A DNA stretch of 64,000 nt, from NCBI GenBank assembly GCA_963709645.1, contig CAVPXP010000031.1, positions 7,317-71,316 of the forward strand, in the 5' to 3' direction. A model generated the notes under the pieces. That model worked only from the letters and a program-made list of their open reading frames with translations, searched no databases and was not told where the DNA came from. How positions within the stretch are numbered: position 1 is the stretch's first letter; the number at the start of each line of letters is the position of its first letter. Positions 48,475 to 57,321 of the stretch are shown here, piece by piece. The stretch comes from DYRB01 sp963709645. GTDB taxonomy: Bacteria > Pseudomonadota > Gammaproteobacteria > Chromatiales > Chromatiaceae. A program made the position numbers and the translations under genes.

Positions 48475-48698
48475 TGTCAGTGGGGAAGGGGACACCGCTG
48501 CGCAAGCATTCTGCCTGGCAGATACGGTCTGTCGCGCTATGTGGCGGCCGCATCGAGGATCGCTCGGCCAGGCGGGATCGCCGAATCGGCTCATGCCGAT
48601 GAACCGAGCGCATATTGGCTGGAGACAAGGGGAAGCAGCCCGTCGATCGTCGGGACTCAAACAGGGGGTGCTGCGCATGAGCAAGGGCGTCTGGAGTA

Positions 48699-49510
48699 AA
48701 AGGGGTCAGATCCCTTTTTTCGGCTACACTGTTGGAAATCTAGCCCCAGGCTCGCCGTCATGCCCCGCAAGCGACGCTTTTTTCTACCAGACATGCCGGT
48801 TCATGTCGTCCAGCGCGGCAACAACCGGCAGGCCGTATTCTTCGACGACAACGACTACCGCGTCTACCTCGATTGGGTGGCGGAAGCGGCAGCCACGCAC
48901 GGTTGCGCCATTCATGCCTACGTCCTGATGACCAACCACATCCACTTGCTGATGACCCCGCGCGACAGTCAGGCGATCAGCGCGACGCTCCAGGCCGTCG
49001 GCCGACGGTTCGTACCCTATATCAACCACTGCTACGGGCGCACCGGTACCCTCTGGGAGGGTCGGTTCCGGGCCAGCACCGTTCAGGAGGATACCTACCT
49101 GTTGGTTTGCTACCGCTATATCGAGCTCAACCCAGTGCGTGCCGGGATGGTGGACCTGCCCGCCGCCTATCCGTGGTCGAGCTACCGGGCCAACGCCTTG
49201 GGCGAGGACAACCCGCTGGTCTCTCCGCACCCCGGCTACCTAGCGCTGGGCGCCGACGGACCCGAGCGCCAGACCGCTTACCGAGGTCTCTTCGCCGCGC
49301 ACATCGATCCGGCGTTGCTCAGCGATGTCCGCGCCTGTCTTCAGACTGGCACCCCGCTCGGCAACGACCGCTTCCGACTCCACATCGAGCATGCCCTTGG
49401 CGTTAGAGTCGGATACAGTAAGCGAGGCCGGCCGAAAAGTGCTCCGCCGGAATCGGGCCAGGACGCCGATCAGATCGACTTGGACATCCAGAACGGGATC
49501 TGACCCCTTT
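48699..49510 (+). mobile_element. RAYT (REP-associated transposase) element with 16-bp terminal inverted repeats
   Basis: AAAGGGGTCAGATCCC at 48699-48714 and its exact inverse GGGATCTGACCCCTTT at 49495-49510 bracket one transposase gene. The right repeat overlaps the transposase stop codon. Family REP palindromes occur on both sides of it at a distance. Confidence 0.85.
48760..49503 (+). CDS. REP-associated tyrosine transposase (RAYT, Y1/IS200-like)
   Basis: A 247-residue HUH-type single-strand transposase, the class that recognises and moves REP palindromes. Metal-binding His60-Ile-His62 lies in VLMTNHIHLLMTP and the catalytic tyrosine is probably Tyr120 in CYRYIELNPVRAGMV. VHVVQRGNNRQAVFFDD at the N-terminus and YPWSSYRANA are RAYT signatures. 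It is enclosed by perfect 16-base inverted repeats. The C-terminal tail is not conserved. The frame is intact, so it could still be active. Confidence 0.93.
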   Translation: MPRKRRFFLPDMPVHVVQRGNNRQAVFFDDNDYRVYLDWVAEAAATHGCAIHAYVLMTNHIHLLMTPRDSQAISATLQAVGRRFVPYINHCYGRTGTLWEGRFRASTVQEDTYLLVCYRYIELNPVRAGMVDLPAAYPWSSYRANALGEDNPLVSPHPGYLALGADGPERQTAYRGLFAAHIDPALLSDVRACLQTGTPLGNDRFRLHIEHALGVRVGYSKRGRPKSAPPESGQDADQIDLDIQNGI

Positions 49511-49552
49511 CTTCCTCCTTTCTTCCTGCTTTCTTCCTGGAGAGCCGCCGCC

Positions 49553-49789
49553 ATGCAAAAGCCGCTGTTCGTACGCGCCGACTGGGATGAGAATGCCGGA
49601 GTCTGGGTCGCCGACAGCGACGACGTGCCGGGTTTGACCACGGAAGCGGCGACCGTCGAATCATTGGTCACCAAGCTCAAGCAAATGATCCCCGAGCTGC
49701 TGGAGCTGAACGGCGTACCCGGTCAGGGTCAGGTCGCCTTCGAGCTACTGATCCGCCGATTCGATACGGCCGAACGCGCGGCGGCCTAA
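49553..49789 (+). CDS. hicB: HicB-like antitoxin
   Basis: A 78-residue protein with the HicB/DUF1902 partial RNase-H-like fold: PLFVRADWDENAGVWVADSDDVPGLTTEAATVESL, followed by the helix LVTKLKQMIPELLELNG. It starts 43 bases after the right end of the RAYT element, behind GGAGAG, and overlaps hicA as TAATG, so the two are translationally coupled. Antitoxin-first order is the less common of the two hic arrangements. No extra DNA-binding domain is seen. Confidence 0.85.
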   Translation: MQKPLFVRADWDENAGVWVADSDDVPGLTTEAATVESLVTKLKQMIPELLELNGVPGQGQVAFELLIRRFDTAERAAA

Positions 49790-49986
49790 TGGTTGATGGC
49801 TTCCAGCGAGAGCTGAAGCGGCTCCTAAGCGCTGCGGGCTGTACCTTCGAGCGACCCGGCAAGGGCGACCATGAGATCTGGTACAGCCCGATCACCGAGC
49901 GCCGATTCACGGTCGACCAAAAAATCCTGTCGCGCCATACGGCCAATGGCGTGCTGAAGCAGGCCGGGCTGCCCAAGGCATTCTGA
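49789..49986 (+). CDS. hicA: HicA-like mRNA interferase toxin
   Basis: A 65-residue double-stranded-RNA-binding-like toxin. Family features: FQRELKRLLSAAGCTFERPGKGDHEIWYSP, with His in the GDHE position equal to the catalytic GSHH, and the C-terminal SRHTANGVLKQAGLPKAF. It overlaps the hicB stop. HicA cleaves mRNA until neutralised by HicB. The pair lies between the RAYT element and the rsmF-like gene. Confidence 0.87.
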   Translation: MVDGFQRELKRLLSAAGCTFERPGKGDHEIWYSPITERRFTVDQKILSRHTANGVLKQAGLPKAF

Positions 49987-50124
49987 TCCGGTCCCACCCC
50001 TGGCCCTGATGCCCCGCTGCCGCGCCCCGGGCTTGCCGCATGCCGGCCTGGCAATAGCGGGCTTGGTCCAGTCGTGCGGGGCCTCGCGACACCGCCGCAC
50101 CACCTATTGCCGACCGCTTCGCCC

Positions 50125-51534
50125 ATGCACCCCCTCGAACGCTACCGCGACATCGTCGACGACTGGCACGCCTTCGCCGCTGCCATGGCCGCCCCCATGC
50201 CGCCCTGCGTCTGGGCCAACCCATCGCGAATAGACCCTGGCGGACTTGCCGCGCTGCTGGCGGAGGACGGGCTCGACCCCCAGCCCCTGCCCTGGCGCCC
50301 CGGGGCCTTCCGCCTCGGCGCCGATCCCGTGGCCGGGCGGCGCTGGTGGTACTGCGCCGGGCTCGCCCATGCCCAGGAGGGGGCATCCCAGGTCCCCGTG
50401 GCCCTGCTCGACCCGCACCCAGGGCACCGCGTGCTCGACCTCTGTGCCGCCCCGGGCGGCAAGACCGCCCAGATCGCCTTCGCCCTGGGCAATTGCGGGA
50501 CCCTGATCGCCAACGACCAGGCCCATGCCCGCGTGCGCGCCCTCCAGGGCAACCTGGAGCGGCTAGGCGTGATCAATGTCACCACCACTGCCATCGACGG
50601 CGCCAACTACCCGGCCGCGGCCGGGCAATTCGATCGGGTCCTGGTGGACGCCCCCTGCTCCGGGGAAGGGACCCTGCGCCGCCAGGGCGGCCCGCGACCC
50701 GCCCTGGGCGCGGAGCACTCCATTCGCCAAGCCGCCCGCCAGCGGGCCCTGCTCCGAAAGGGGGTGCAGCGCCTCAAGCCGGGCGGACGCCTGGTGTACT
50801 CCACCTGCACCTTCGCGCCAGAGGAGAACGAGTTGGTTGTTGCCGCCATCCTGGACGAATTCGCCGGCCGTCTGCACCTGATCCCGGCGGCGCTGCCCGG
50901 GCTGGTCTCGACTCCGGGGCTGGTCCACTGGAACGGGTGCGCCCTCGACCCGGCCCTTGCCGGCTGCCTGCGGATCTGGCCCCACCACAACGACACTGGC
51001 GGCTTCTTCGCCGCCGTACTGGAGAAGGCCGCCGACGCACCGGCCGAGCCCGAGCCGGCGGTCGCGATGCTGATGCCCGAGCCTGACCGCGCCTGGCTCG
51101 CCGAGCTGCGGGACTACTACGGACTGCCAGAGGACATCTGGAGCCGCTACCGCATCCACCGCCAGACCACCCGCGGCCTGCACCTGGCCGCCGCGGATCA
51201 TGCCCCGCCGGCCCAGCCGGCCACCGAGAGTATCGGCCTCTTCTTCCACCGCACCGACCCCAAGCGCCCCAAGCCCACCACCGCCGGGGCCCTGCTCATC
51301 GGTCCGCTGGCGACCCGCAGGCGGATGGCGCTGGAAGCGGAACAGGCGGCCGCCTACCTCGCCCGCAGCGGCCTGCATCCAACCGGCGCGCAGCTCGCCG
51401 CAGGGGATCGGGGCCAAGTCCTTGCCGACTTCCGCGGCCACACGCTGGGGGTCGCCGTGTTCCACGGCTCCGGGACACTGGAGAGCCTCTTCCCACGCGG
51501 ATGGGCGGGCTGCGGGGCAGCCAATGGGGGATGA
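50125..51534 (+). CDS. RsmB/RsmF-type (NOL1/NOP2/Sun) rRNA cytosine-C5 methyltransferase
   Basis: A 469-residue SAM-dependent m5C methyltransferase. The catalytic core is complete: VLDLCAAPGGKTAQIAFAL (SAM binding), VLVDAPCSGEGTLRR (motif IV, second cysteine) and GRLVYSTCTFAPEENE (motif VI, nucleophilic cysteine). The N-terminal segment (MHPLERYRDIVDDW) and the RsmF-like C-terminal extension (ALEAEQAAAYLARSGL, VLADFRGHTLGVAVF) favour an RsmF-like 16S rRNA enzyme, but the exact target base cannot be told. Its 5' end is duplicated at 48298. Confidence 0.9.
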   Translation: MHPLERYRDIVDDWHAFAAAMAAPMPPCVWANPSRIDPGGLAALLAEDGLDPQPLPWRPGAFRLGADPVAGRRWWYCAGLAHAQEGASQVPVALLDPHPGHRVLDLCAAPGGKTAQIAFALGNCGTLIANDQAHARVRALQGNLERLGVINVTTTAIDGANYPAAAGQFDRVLVDAPCSGEGTLRRQGGPRPALGAEHSIRQAARQRALLRKGVQRLKPGGRLVYSTCTFAPEENELVVAAILDEFAGRLHLIPAALPGLVSTPGLVHWNGCALDPALAGCLRIWPHHNDTGGFFAAVLEKAADAPAEPEPAVAMLMPEPDRAWLAELRDYYGLPEDIWSRYRIHRQTTRGLHLAAADHAPPAQPATESIGLFFHRTDPKRPKPTTAGALLIGPLATRRRMALEAEQAAAYLARSGLHPTGAQLAAGDRGQVLADFRGHTLGVAVFHGSGTLESLFPRGWAGCGAANGG

Positions 51535-51602
51535 CGAAGGGACCAGGCCGGACTGGACCGGACAGCCAGGAAGCGGCTCGAAAATGAGCTGCAGGGAGAG
51601 CC

Positions 51603-51685
51603 TAGGCTGGAGGTGAGCTTGCGAACCCCAGCAGTGAGTGTGCCGGCCAACATGGCCGCTGGGGTTCGTTCCTCACCCCAGCCTA
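51603..51685. repeat. Long imperfect inverted repeat between convergent genes
   Basis: TAGGCTGG...GAACCCCAGC (51603-51632) is matched inversely by GCTGGGGTTC...CCAGCCTA (51658-51685) with a few bulges, leaving a 25-base loop that holds its own GGCC-type pairing. No T-run follows. It lies between the rsmF-like gene and the converging atzF, so it could stop transcription both ways or be a repeat-family hairpin. Confidence 0.6.
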
Positions 51686-51710
51686 CTTGTTCTGAGCACC
51701 AACCAACCGG

Positions 51711-53564
51711 TCAGGGAGAGGGGACCAAGCTTAAGAACGCCCGCCAACCGCCCAAGTCCGAGATGTCCTGGGCACCCTCGGCGGCGAAGCCCTCGCAGAT
51801 GAAGCCCTTCTCCCAGGTGCCGTCCTCCAGCTCCACGGTGCCGAGTCCAAGGGGCGCGGGAATACCGGCAAGGAATCCGCCGACCTCCGCCATGGGCAGG
51901 GCCCAGACCTCCACCTCGATGGCCGCCCCTCCCAGCGGTTGCCGTATCAGGCCCGGACGGTGCGGCGGACCGCCCGGCAAGGCATAGAACCGGTAGCGGG
52001 GCGCGGTCCGTGTGGCTCGGACGAGCCGGGCGCCACGGTCGGTGAGCTGCGGGTTGAGGGGCAGGCCGGAGAGGTGGGCGCCGCAGACGACCAGGTTGAG
52101 GGTCGGCGCATCTGGCGGCGGGGCGGGGTCCATCGCGGTGGGGGCGCCGCTCCCACGGGATTTGTCCCCGGCGCTGGGCTCTTCGCTGGCGGGTCTACCG
52201 GTGGCGCCCAGCGGGAGACCCTGGCCGCGGTGGAAGCGGCCGCCGATACGGACCAGCACCGGGTCGCTGAAGGCAGGCCCGAACAGGGTGACGCCGAAGG
52301 GCAGCCCGTCCGCCCGGAATCCCGCGGGCACCGCGACCGCGGCCAGGTCCAGCAGGTTCATGAAGTTGGTGTAGGTCCCGAGCCGGCTGTTGAGGGCGAT
52401 GGGATCCGCCTGCACCTCCGCAATCCGGTAGATGGTCGGCGCCGTGGGGATGAGGATGAAATCGAGCCCTGCCACCACGACATCGGTCCGCCGCTTGAGA
52501 TCGGCGAGCCGGTACTGAGCCTTGAAGGCATCCACCGCCCGCGCCTCGGCCGCCGGGACGATGATGCGCCGGGTCACGTCCAGCAGGGCCTCGGGGCTCT
52601 GTTGGATGAAGGACTCGACGGCGGCATAGCGCTCCGCGACCCAGGGGCCCTCGTAGAGCAGCCGCGCGGCCTCGTCAAAGGGGCCGAAGTCCATGGTCAC
52701 CGGGGTCCCGCCCAGCTCCCTCAGCCGACCCACGGCGGCGCCGAAGAGCCGCTCGCTCTCGGCGTCGCCAAAGAACTCAAGCGATTCCGGGACACCGAAT
52801 CGGAAGGGTCCGTCGCCGGCCTGGACCTCGCCCGCGGCAGGTGCCGGCCGCGCATAGGGGTCCTCGGGGTCAAAACCGGCGGCGACGGACATGACGGCCT
52901 CCGCATCCGCAATGTCCAGGGCGAAGACGCTCACGCAGTCCAAGGTCCGGCAGGCGGGAACCACCCCCGACGCCGATAGGAGCCCCCGCGTCGGCTTGAT
53001 GCCGACCAGGTTGTTGAAGGCCGCGGGCACCCGCCCAGAGCCGGCGGTGTCCGTCCCTAGGGAGAAGCTGACCAGCCCCTTGGCCACGGCGACGGCGGAC
53101 CCGGAGCTGGAGCCCCCGGAGATGTAGTCCGGATCGAAGGCGTTGGGGGTCGCCCCATGGGGCGAGCGGGTACCCACCAAGCCAGTGGCAAATTGGTCCA
53201 GATTGGTCTTGCCGATGGGGATGGCGCCGGCCGCCATCAGACGCTCCACCACGTGGGCGGAGCACCTCGGGGTGTAGGCGAAGGCCGGGCAGGCGGCGGT
53301 CGTCGGGATGCCGGCCAGGTCGATGTTGTCCTTGACGGCAAAGGGCACACCGTAGAGGGGCAGCGTCCTGGGGTCGGCCTCCGCCAGGCGTGCCAGATGG
53401 GGTGCCAGCTCCGCCTCCGTCAGCACATGGATCCAGACCGGGTTCGGGGCCGGGGCGCTGATCCGGGCGCGAATCGCCGCCACCAGGTCTGCCGGGGTCA
53501 GGTCGCCCGCGCGGTAACGGGCGCGGAGGTTCGGGATGGACAGGTTCAGGGGCTCGCTGGTCAT
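51711..53564 (-). CDS. atzF: Allophanate hydrolase AtzF
   Basis: Amidase-signature enzyme that splits allophanate into ammonia and CO2, the last step of the pathway. The start used is ATG 53564 (MTSEPLNLSIPNLRARYRAG); GTG 53591 is an alternative. The catalytic Lys is in YGVPFAVKDNID and the cis-Ser/Ser pair in YISGGSSSGSAVAVA. The amidase domain runs to about residue 445; the C-terminal domain begins near TLNLVVCGAHLSGLPLNPQL and ends FICEGFAAEGAQDISDLGGW. The linker between them (GDKSRGSGAPTAMD region) is encoded by a REP palindrome at 52133-52158. It follows the carboxylase by 33 bases. Confidence 0.95.
   Translation of the reverse strand: MTSEPLNLSIPNLRARYRAGDLTPADLVAAIRARISAPAPNPVWIHVLTEAELAPHLARLAEADPRTLPLYGVPFAVKDNIDLAGIPTTAACPAFAYTPRCSAHVVERLMAAGAIPIGKTNLDQFATGLVGTRSPHGATPNAFDPDYISGGSSSGSAVAVAKGLVSFSLGTDTAGSGRVPAAFNNLVGIKPTRGLLSASGVVPACRTLDCVSVFALDIADAEAVMSVAAGFDPEDPYARPAPAAGEVQAGDGPFRFGVPESLEFFGDAESERLFGAAVGRLRELGGTPVTMDFGPFDEAARLLYEGPWVAERYAAVESFIQQSPEALLDVTRRIIVPAAEARAVDAFKAQYRLADLKRRTDVVVAGLDFILIPTAPTIYRIAEVQADPIALNSRLGTYTNFMNLLDLAAVAVPAGFRADGLPFGVTLFGPAFSDPVLVRIGGRFHRGQGLPLGATGRPASEEPSAGDKSRGSGAPTAMDPAPPPDAPTLNLVVCGAHLSGLPLNPQLTDRGARLVRATRTAPRYRFYALPGGPPHRPGLIRQPLGGAAIEVEVWALPMAEVGGFLAGIPAPLGLGTVELEDGTWEKGFICEGFAAEGAQDISDLGGWRAFLSLVPSP
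52133..52158 (+). repeat. REP palindrome inside the atzF coding region
   Basis: TCGCGGTGGGGGCGCCGC followed by TCCCACGG differs by one base from the intergenic copy at 57287. It is read in frame on the minus strand as part of the atzF interdomain linker. Confidence 0.85.
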
Positions 53565-53597
53565 GGGGTGTTCGACCTCGTGGGGTTCCACTCGCGG

Positions 53598-56500
53598 TCA
53601 GGGGGCGGTGTCGATGACCAGCAGGGTCTGGCCAGGGGTAACCTGGCTGCCCACCTGGCATAGGACCCGGCTGACCCGGCCGCCGTGCTCCGCATGCACG
53701 GCGATCTCCATCTTCATGGACTCCAGCACCACGAGCACATCCCCCGGCGCTACCTTCTGCCCCGGCTCCACCGCCAGCTTCCAGACGCTGCCGTGGACGT
53801 GACTCTCGACGGTCCGCTCGTGGGGGCCCAGCTCCGGCTCGTCCGCCTGCTCGTCGATCACCTCGCCAGTCGAACGTCCCAAGTCCCCCTGGCCGGCGGC
53901 GGCCCAGCGCTCCCGCTCGGCCTCGAAGGCGGCCTGCTGGCGGGCCTTGAAGGCCGCGATGGACGACGCGTTCTCGGCCAGAAAGCTGTTGTAGTCCCTC
54001 AGGCTGAAGTCGCTCTCCTCCACCCGCAGGCGGAACCCGCCGCGCGGGAAGGCGTCCCGCAGGTCCGCAAGCTCCTGCTCCGAGACGGGGTAGAAGCGGA
54101 TCTGGTCAAAGAAGCGCAGCAGCCAGGGTCGAGTGAAGTCCGGAGTCTGGCGGTAACGGTTCCACATTTGCACCGTGCGCCCGACGAACTGGTAACCGCC
54201 CGGCCCCTCCATGCCGTAGACGCACAGGTAGGAGCCGCCGATGCCGACCGCGTTCTCGGGTGTCCAGGTGCGGGCCGGGTTGTACTTGGTGGTGACCAGC
54301 CGGTGCCGCGGGTCCAGCGGCGTGGCGACGGGGGCGCCGAGATAGACATCGCCCAGGCCCATCACCAGGTAACTGGCCTCGAAGACGATGCGCCGCACCG
54401 CCTCGATGCTGTCCAGCCCGTTGATGCGACGGATGAACTCGATGTTGCTGGGGCACCAGGGGGCGTCCGGCCGCACCGACTGCGTGTATTTCTCGATCGC
54501 CAGCCGGGTAGACGGGTCGTCCCAGGAAAGGGGCAGGTGCACGACCCGGGCGGGAACGCTCAGGTCCTCGACCCCCGCCAGGCCGGCCTCGATCTCCCTC
54601 AGTCGCTCGACCAGGCTGGCCAGCGGCAGGGTGCGGCTGTCGTAGTGCACCTGGAGCGAGCGGATGCCCGGTGTCAGCTCCAGCACCCCGCGGATAGGGT
54701 GCTCCTGGAGGGCCAGCATGAGGGCATGGACACGGAAGCGCAGCCGGATGTCCAGCACCTGGGGACCGTACTCCACCAGCAGATACTTGTCCCCGGAGGG
54801 CCGGTAGACGACACCGACCGGATGCTCCTCCAGCTCCAGAACCAGCATTCTCGGGTCGCCGGGCGGGATCGACACGACCCTCGGCTCGGAGCCTGACAGG
54901 GTTTCGATGGAATGGCGCTGCGCATCGTCCAAGGCGCGTGCGCCGGCCTGATCCACCGGGACGAAGCGTACCTGGTCGCCGGGCCGCAGTTGCCCCAGCT
55001 TCCACAGGTCGGCCGCTACCACCGTGGCAGGGCAGACGAAGCCGCCCAGGCTGGGACCGTCCGGGCCCAGGATCACCGGCATGTCGCCGGTGAAATCCAC
55101 GGTGCCGATGGCATAGGCATTGTCGTGGATGTTCGAGGGGTGCAGGCCGGCCTCGCCGCCGTCCGGCCTGGCCCAGGCCGGTTTGGGCCCGATCAGCCGA
55201 ACGCCGGTGCGGCTGGAGTTGTAATGGACCTCCCAGTCGGTGGCGAAGAAGGTTGCGATGTCCCCGTCGGTGAAGAAGTCCGGGGCGCCGTGGGGGCCGT
55301 AGATGACCCGCAGCTCCCAGGCTTTGCCGTAGGCGGGGATCAGTTCCGCCGGCAAGGGTGCCGATGGGCCAGGTTCCGATGCCGAGTCGGCCGGGTGCAG
55401 CACATCGCCCACCTGGATGGGCCGACCGCCGTGGCCGCCGAAGCGCCCCAGGGTGAAGGTGCTGCGGCTGCCCAGGTAGTCTGGGACCTGGATGCCGCCG
55501 CGCACCGTGACATAGGCCCGGGCTCCAGGGCCGGAGACCTGGCCGACACGCAGGACCCCGCCGGCGGGAACGGCAAAGGGCTGCCACCAGGGCACGGCGC
55601 CGCCATCCAACTCCGCCGACATGTGGGCTCCCGTCAGACAGACCCAAGCGGGCGAACGGAACCGCAGGGTCGGGCCCGTGACCGTCAGCTCCAGACCCGC
55701 GGTCCCGGGGCCGTTGCCCAGCAGCCGGTTGCCGAGGCGGAAGGCCAGGGCGTCCATGGGACCCGAGGGCGGTACCCCCACGTCCCAGTAGCCCAGCCGG
55801 CCGGGCCAGTCCTGCACCGTGGTCTGGGTGCCGGCGGCGAGGACCTCGACCGCCGCGGATCGGTAGGCAAAGCCGTCCAGATACCCTGTGCTGTGGTCAC
55901 CTGCGGCAAAGATGGGGTCTGCCGCCACCTGGCGCAGATAGGCCAGATTGGTCTCGATACCCGCGAGCTCGGCTCGACTGAGCGCGTCCCGAAGCGCCTC
56001 CAGCGCTCCCGCACGGTCGTCGGCGCGGACGATCAGCTTGGCGATCATGGGGTCGTAGAAGGCCGGGATCTCGCTCCCCGGCTCCACCCAGGTGTCGCAG
56101 CGCACCCCTTCGGGCCACCGCACCTGAGTGAGTAGACCGGCACTGGGCTGGAACCCCTTGCCCGGATCCTCGGCGTAGATCCGCGCCTGGATGGCGTGAC
56201 CTCGCGGGCTCGGGGCCAGGGTCGGCAGATCCGGGAGGTCCCCGGCCCCCAGCCGCACCATCCACTCCACCAGGTCGATCCCGGTCACGGCCTCGGTGAC
56301 CCCGTGTTCCACCTGGAGCCGGGTATTGACCTCCAGGAAATAGAACGCCTCGGTCTCGGGGTCGTAGATGTACTCCACGGTGCCGGCAGAGCGGTAGTCG
56401 ACGGACGCCCCCAAACGGCGCGCGGTCTCCAGCATGGCGGCACGGACGCGCTGCGCCAGCCCGGGGGCCGGGGTCTCCTCGACGACCTTCTGGTTGCGCC

Positions 56501-57194
56501 GCTGGAGCGAGCAGTCGCGCTCGCCCAGGGCGACAACCCCACCCCGGCCGTCGCCGAAGATCTGCACCTCGACGTGCCGTGCGCGCTCGATGTAGCGCTC
56601 GACGAAGACCCCGGCGTTGGCAAAGTTGTTGCGGCCGAGCCGCTGGACGCTGTCGAAGGCGTCCCCGAGGGCATCAGGGTCCCGGCACAGCTGCATGCCG
56701 ATGCCTCCGCCCCCCGCGGTGCTCTTGAGCATCACCGGGTAGCCGATGCGGGCGGCCTCCTCGCGCCCATGCTGCGCGTCCTTGAGCAGCCCCGAGCCCG
56801 GCAGCAGGGGCAGACCGCTCGCCGCCGCCAAGGCGCGGGCGCTGTGCTTGAGGCCGAAGTCCCGCATCTGCGCCGGGGTGGGGCCCAGGAAGACGATACC
56901 CCGTTCCTCGCAGGCCTCGGCGAAGGCGGCGTTCTCGGACAGGAAGCCGTAACCGGGGTGGATCGCTCCGGCCCCGCTGAGCTCAGCGGCCTCCAGCACC
57001 CGGTCGATATCCAGGTAGGACGCGCTGGCCGGGGCGGGCCCAATCAGGTAGGCCTCGTCCGCCTGACTCAGGTGCAGGGAGTGCACATCGGCCTCCGAGT
57101 GGACGGCCACGGAGCCGACCCCCATGGCCTTCAAGGTTCGGATGATGCGGCAGGCGATGGCGCCGCGGTTGGCGATCAGGACCTTCTGAAACAT
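53598..57194 (-). CDS. Guanidine carboxylase (biotin-dependent, annotated as urea carboxylase)
   Basis: A 1198-residue biotin enzyme. Biotin carboxylase is about 1-445 (KVLIANRGAIACRIIRTL, STAGGGGIGMQL, EVNTRLQVEHGVTE), carboxyltransferase about 450-1090 in two AHS/KipA-KipI-like parts (YWDVGVPPSGPMDALAF; GLHPSNIHDNAYAIG; IEKYTQSVRPDAPWCPSNIEFI), and the biotin carrier is at the C-terminus with VLESMKMEI, Lys1161 being biotinylated. It carboxylates urea or, in operons with DUF1989 genes and a guanidine riboswitch, guanidine. Asp700 in TVDFTGD may be a guanidine-type residue. It lies between the DUF1989 pair and atzF on one transcript. Confidence 0.93.
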   Translation of the reverse strand: MFQKVLIANRGAIACRIIRTLKAMGVGSVAVHSEADVHSLHLSQADEAYLIGPAPASASYLDIDRVLEAAELSGAGAIHPGYGFLSENAAFAEACEERGIVFLGPTPAQMRDFGLKHSARALAAASGLPLLPGSGLLKDAQHGREEAARIGYPVMLKSTAGGGGIGMQLCRDPDALGDAFDSVQRLGRNNFANAGVFVERYIERARHVEVQIFGDGRGGVVALGERDCSLQRRNQKVVEETPAPGLAQRVRAAMLETARRLGASVDYRSAGTVEYIYDPETEAFYFLEVNTRLQVEHGVTEAVTGIDLVEWMVRLGAGDLPDLPTLAPSPRGHAIQARIYAEDPGKGFQPSAGLLTQVRWPEGVRCDTWVEPGSEIPAFYDPMIAKLIVRADDRAGALEALRDALSRAELAGIETNLAYLRQVAADPIFAAGDHSTGYLDGFAYRSAAVEVLAAGTQTTVQDWPGRLGYWDVGVPPSGPMDALAFRLGNRLLGNGPGTAGLELTVTGPTLRFRSPAWVCLTGAHMSAELDGGAVPWWQPFAVPAGGVLRVGQVSGPGARAYVTVRGGIQVPDYLGSRSTFTLGRFGGHGGRPIQVGDVLHPADSASEPGPSAPLPAELIPAYGKAWELRVIYGPHGAPDFFTDGDIATFFATDWEVHYNSSRTGVRLIGPKPAWARPDGGEAGLHPSNIHDNAYAIGTVDFTGDMPVILGPDGPSLGGFVCPATVVAADLWKLGQLRPGDQVRFVPVDQAGARALDDAQRHSIETLSGSEPRVVSIPPGDPRMLVLELEEHPVGVVYRPSGDKYLLVEYGPQVLDIRLRFRVHALMLALQEHPIRGVLELTPGIRSLQVHYDSRTLPLASLVERLREIEAGLAGVEDLSVPARVVHLPLSWDDPSTRLAIEKYTQSVRPDAPWCPSNIEFIRRINGLDSIEAVRRIVFEASYLVMGLGDVYLGAPVATPLDPRHRLVTTKYNPARTWTPENAVGIGGSYLCVYGMEGPGGYQFVGRTVQMWNRYRQTPDFTRPWLLRFFDQIRFYPVSEQELADLRDAFPRGGFRLRVEESDFSLRDYNSFLAENASSIAAFKARQQAAFEAERERWAAAGQGDLGRSTGEVIDEQADEPELGPHERTVESHVHGSVWKLAVEPGQKVAPGDVLVVLESMKMEIAVHAEHGGRVSRVLCQVGSQVTPGQTLLVIDTAP

Positions 57195-57286
57195 GGCGGG
57201 ATCGGTCTTTGGTCGCGGGCCGTCCCGCGGTTCGTCGGTGGCCCCGAGGTCGTCCCCGGGGAGAAGCTGGTGTCTGCGGCGGCCTG

Positions 57287-57315
57287 TCGCGGCGGGGGCG
57301 CCGCTCCCACGGACC
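57287..57315 (+). repeat. REP palindrome between the carboxylase and DUF1989 genes
   Basis: TCGCGGCGGGGGCGCCGC followed by TCCCACGGACC lies in the 127-base gap inside the guanidine operon. A hairpin here could stabilise or partly terminate the upstream part of the transcript. Confidence 0.8.
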
Positions 57316-57321
57316 GCATCC

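Noticed and set aside
53598..57194. Plain urea carboxylase / urea degradation label
   Set aside because: The ykkC guanidine-I riboswitch and the DUF1989 pair point to guanidine; urea activity cannot be excluded but is not the best reading.
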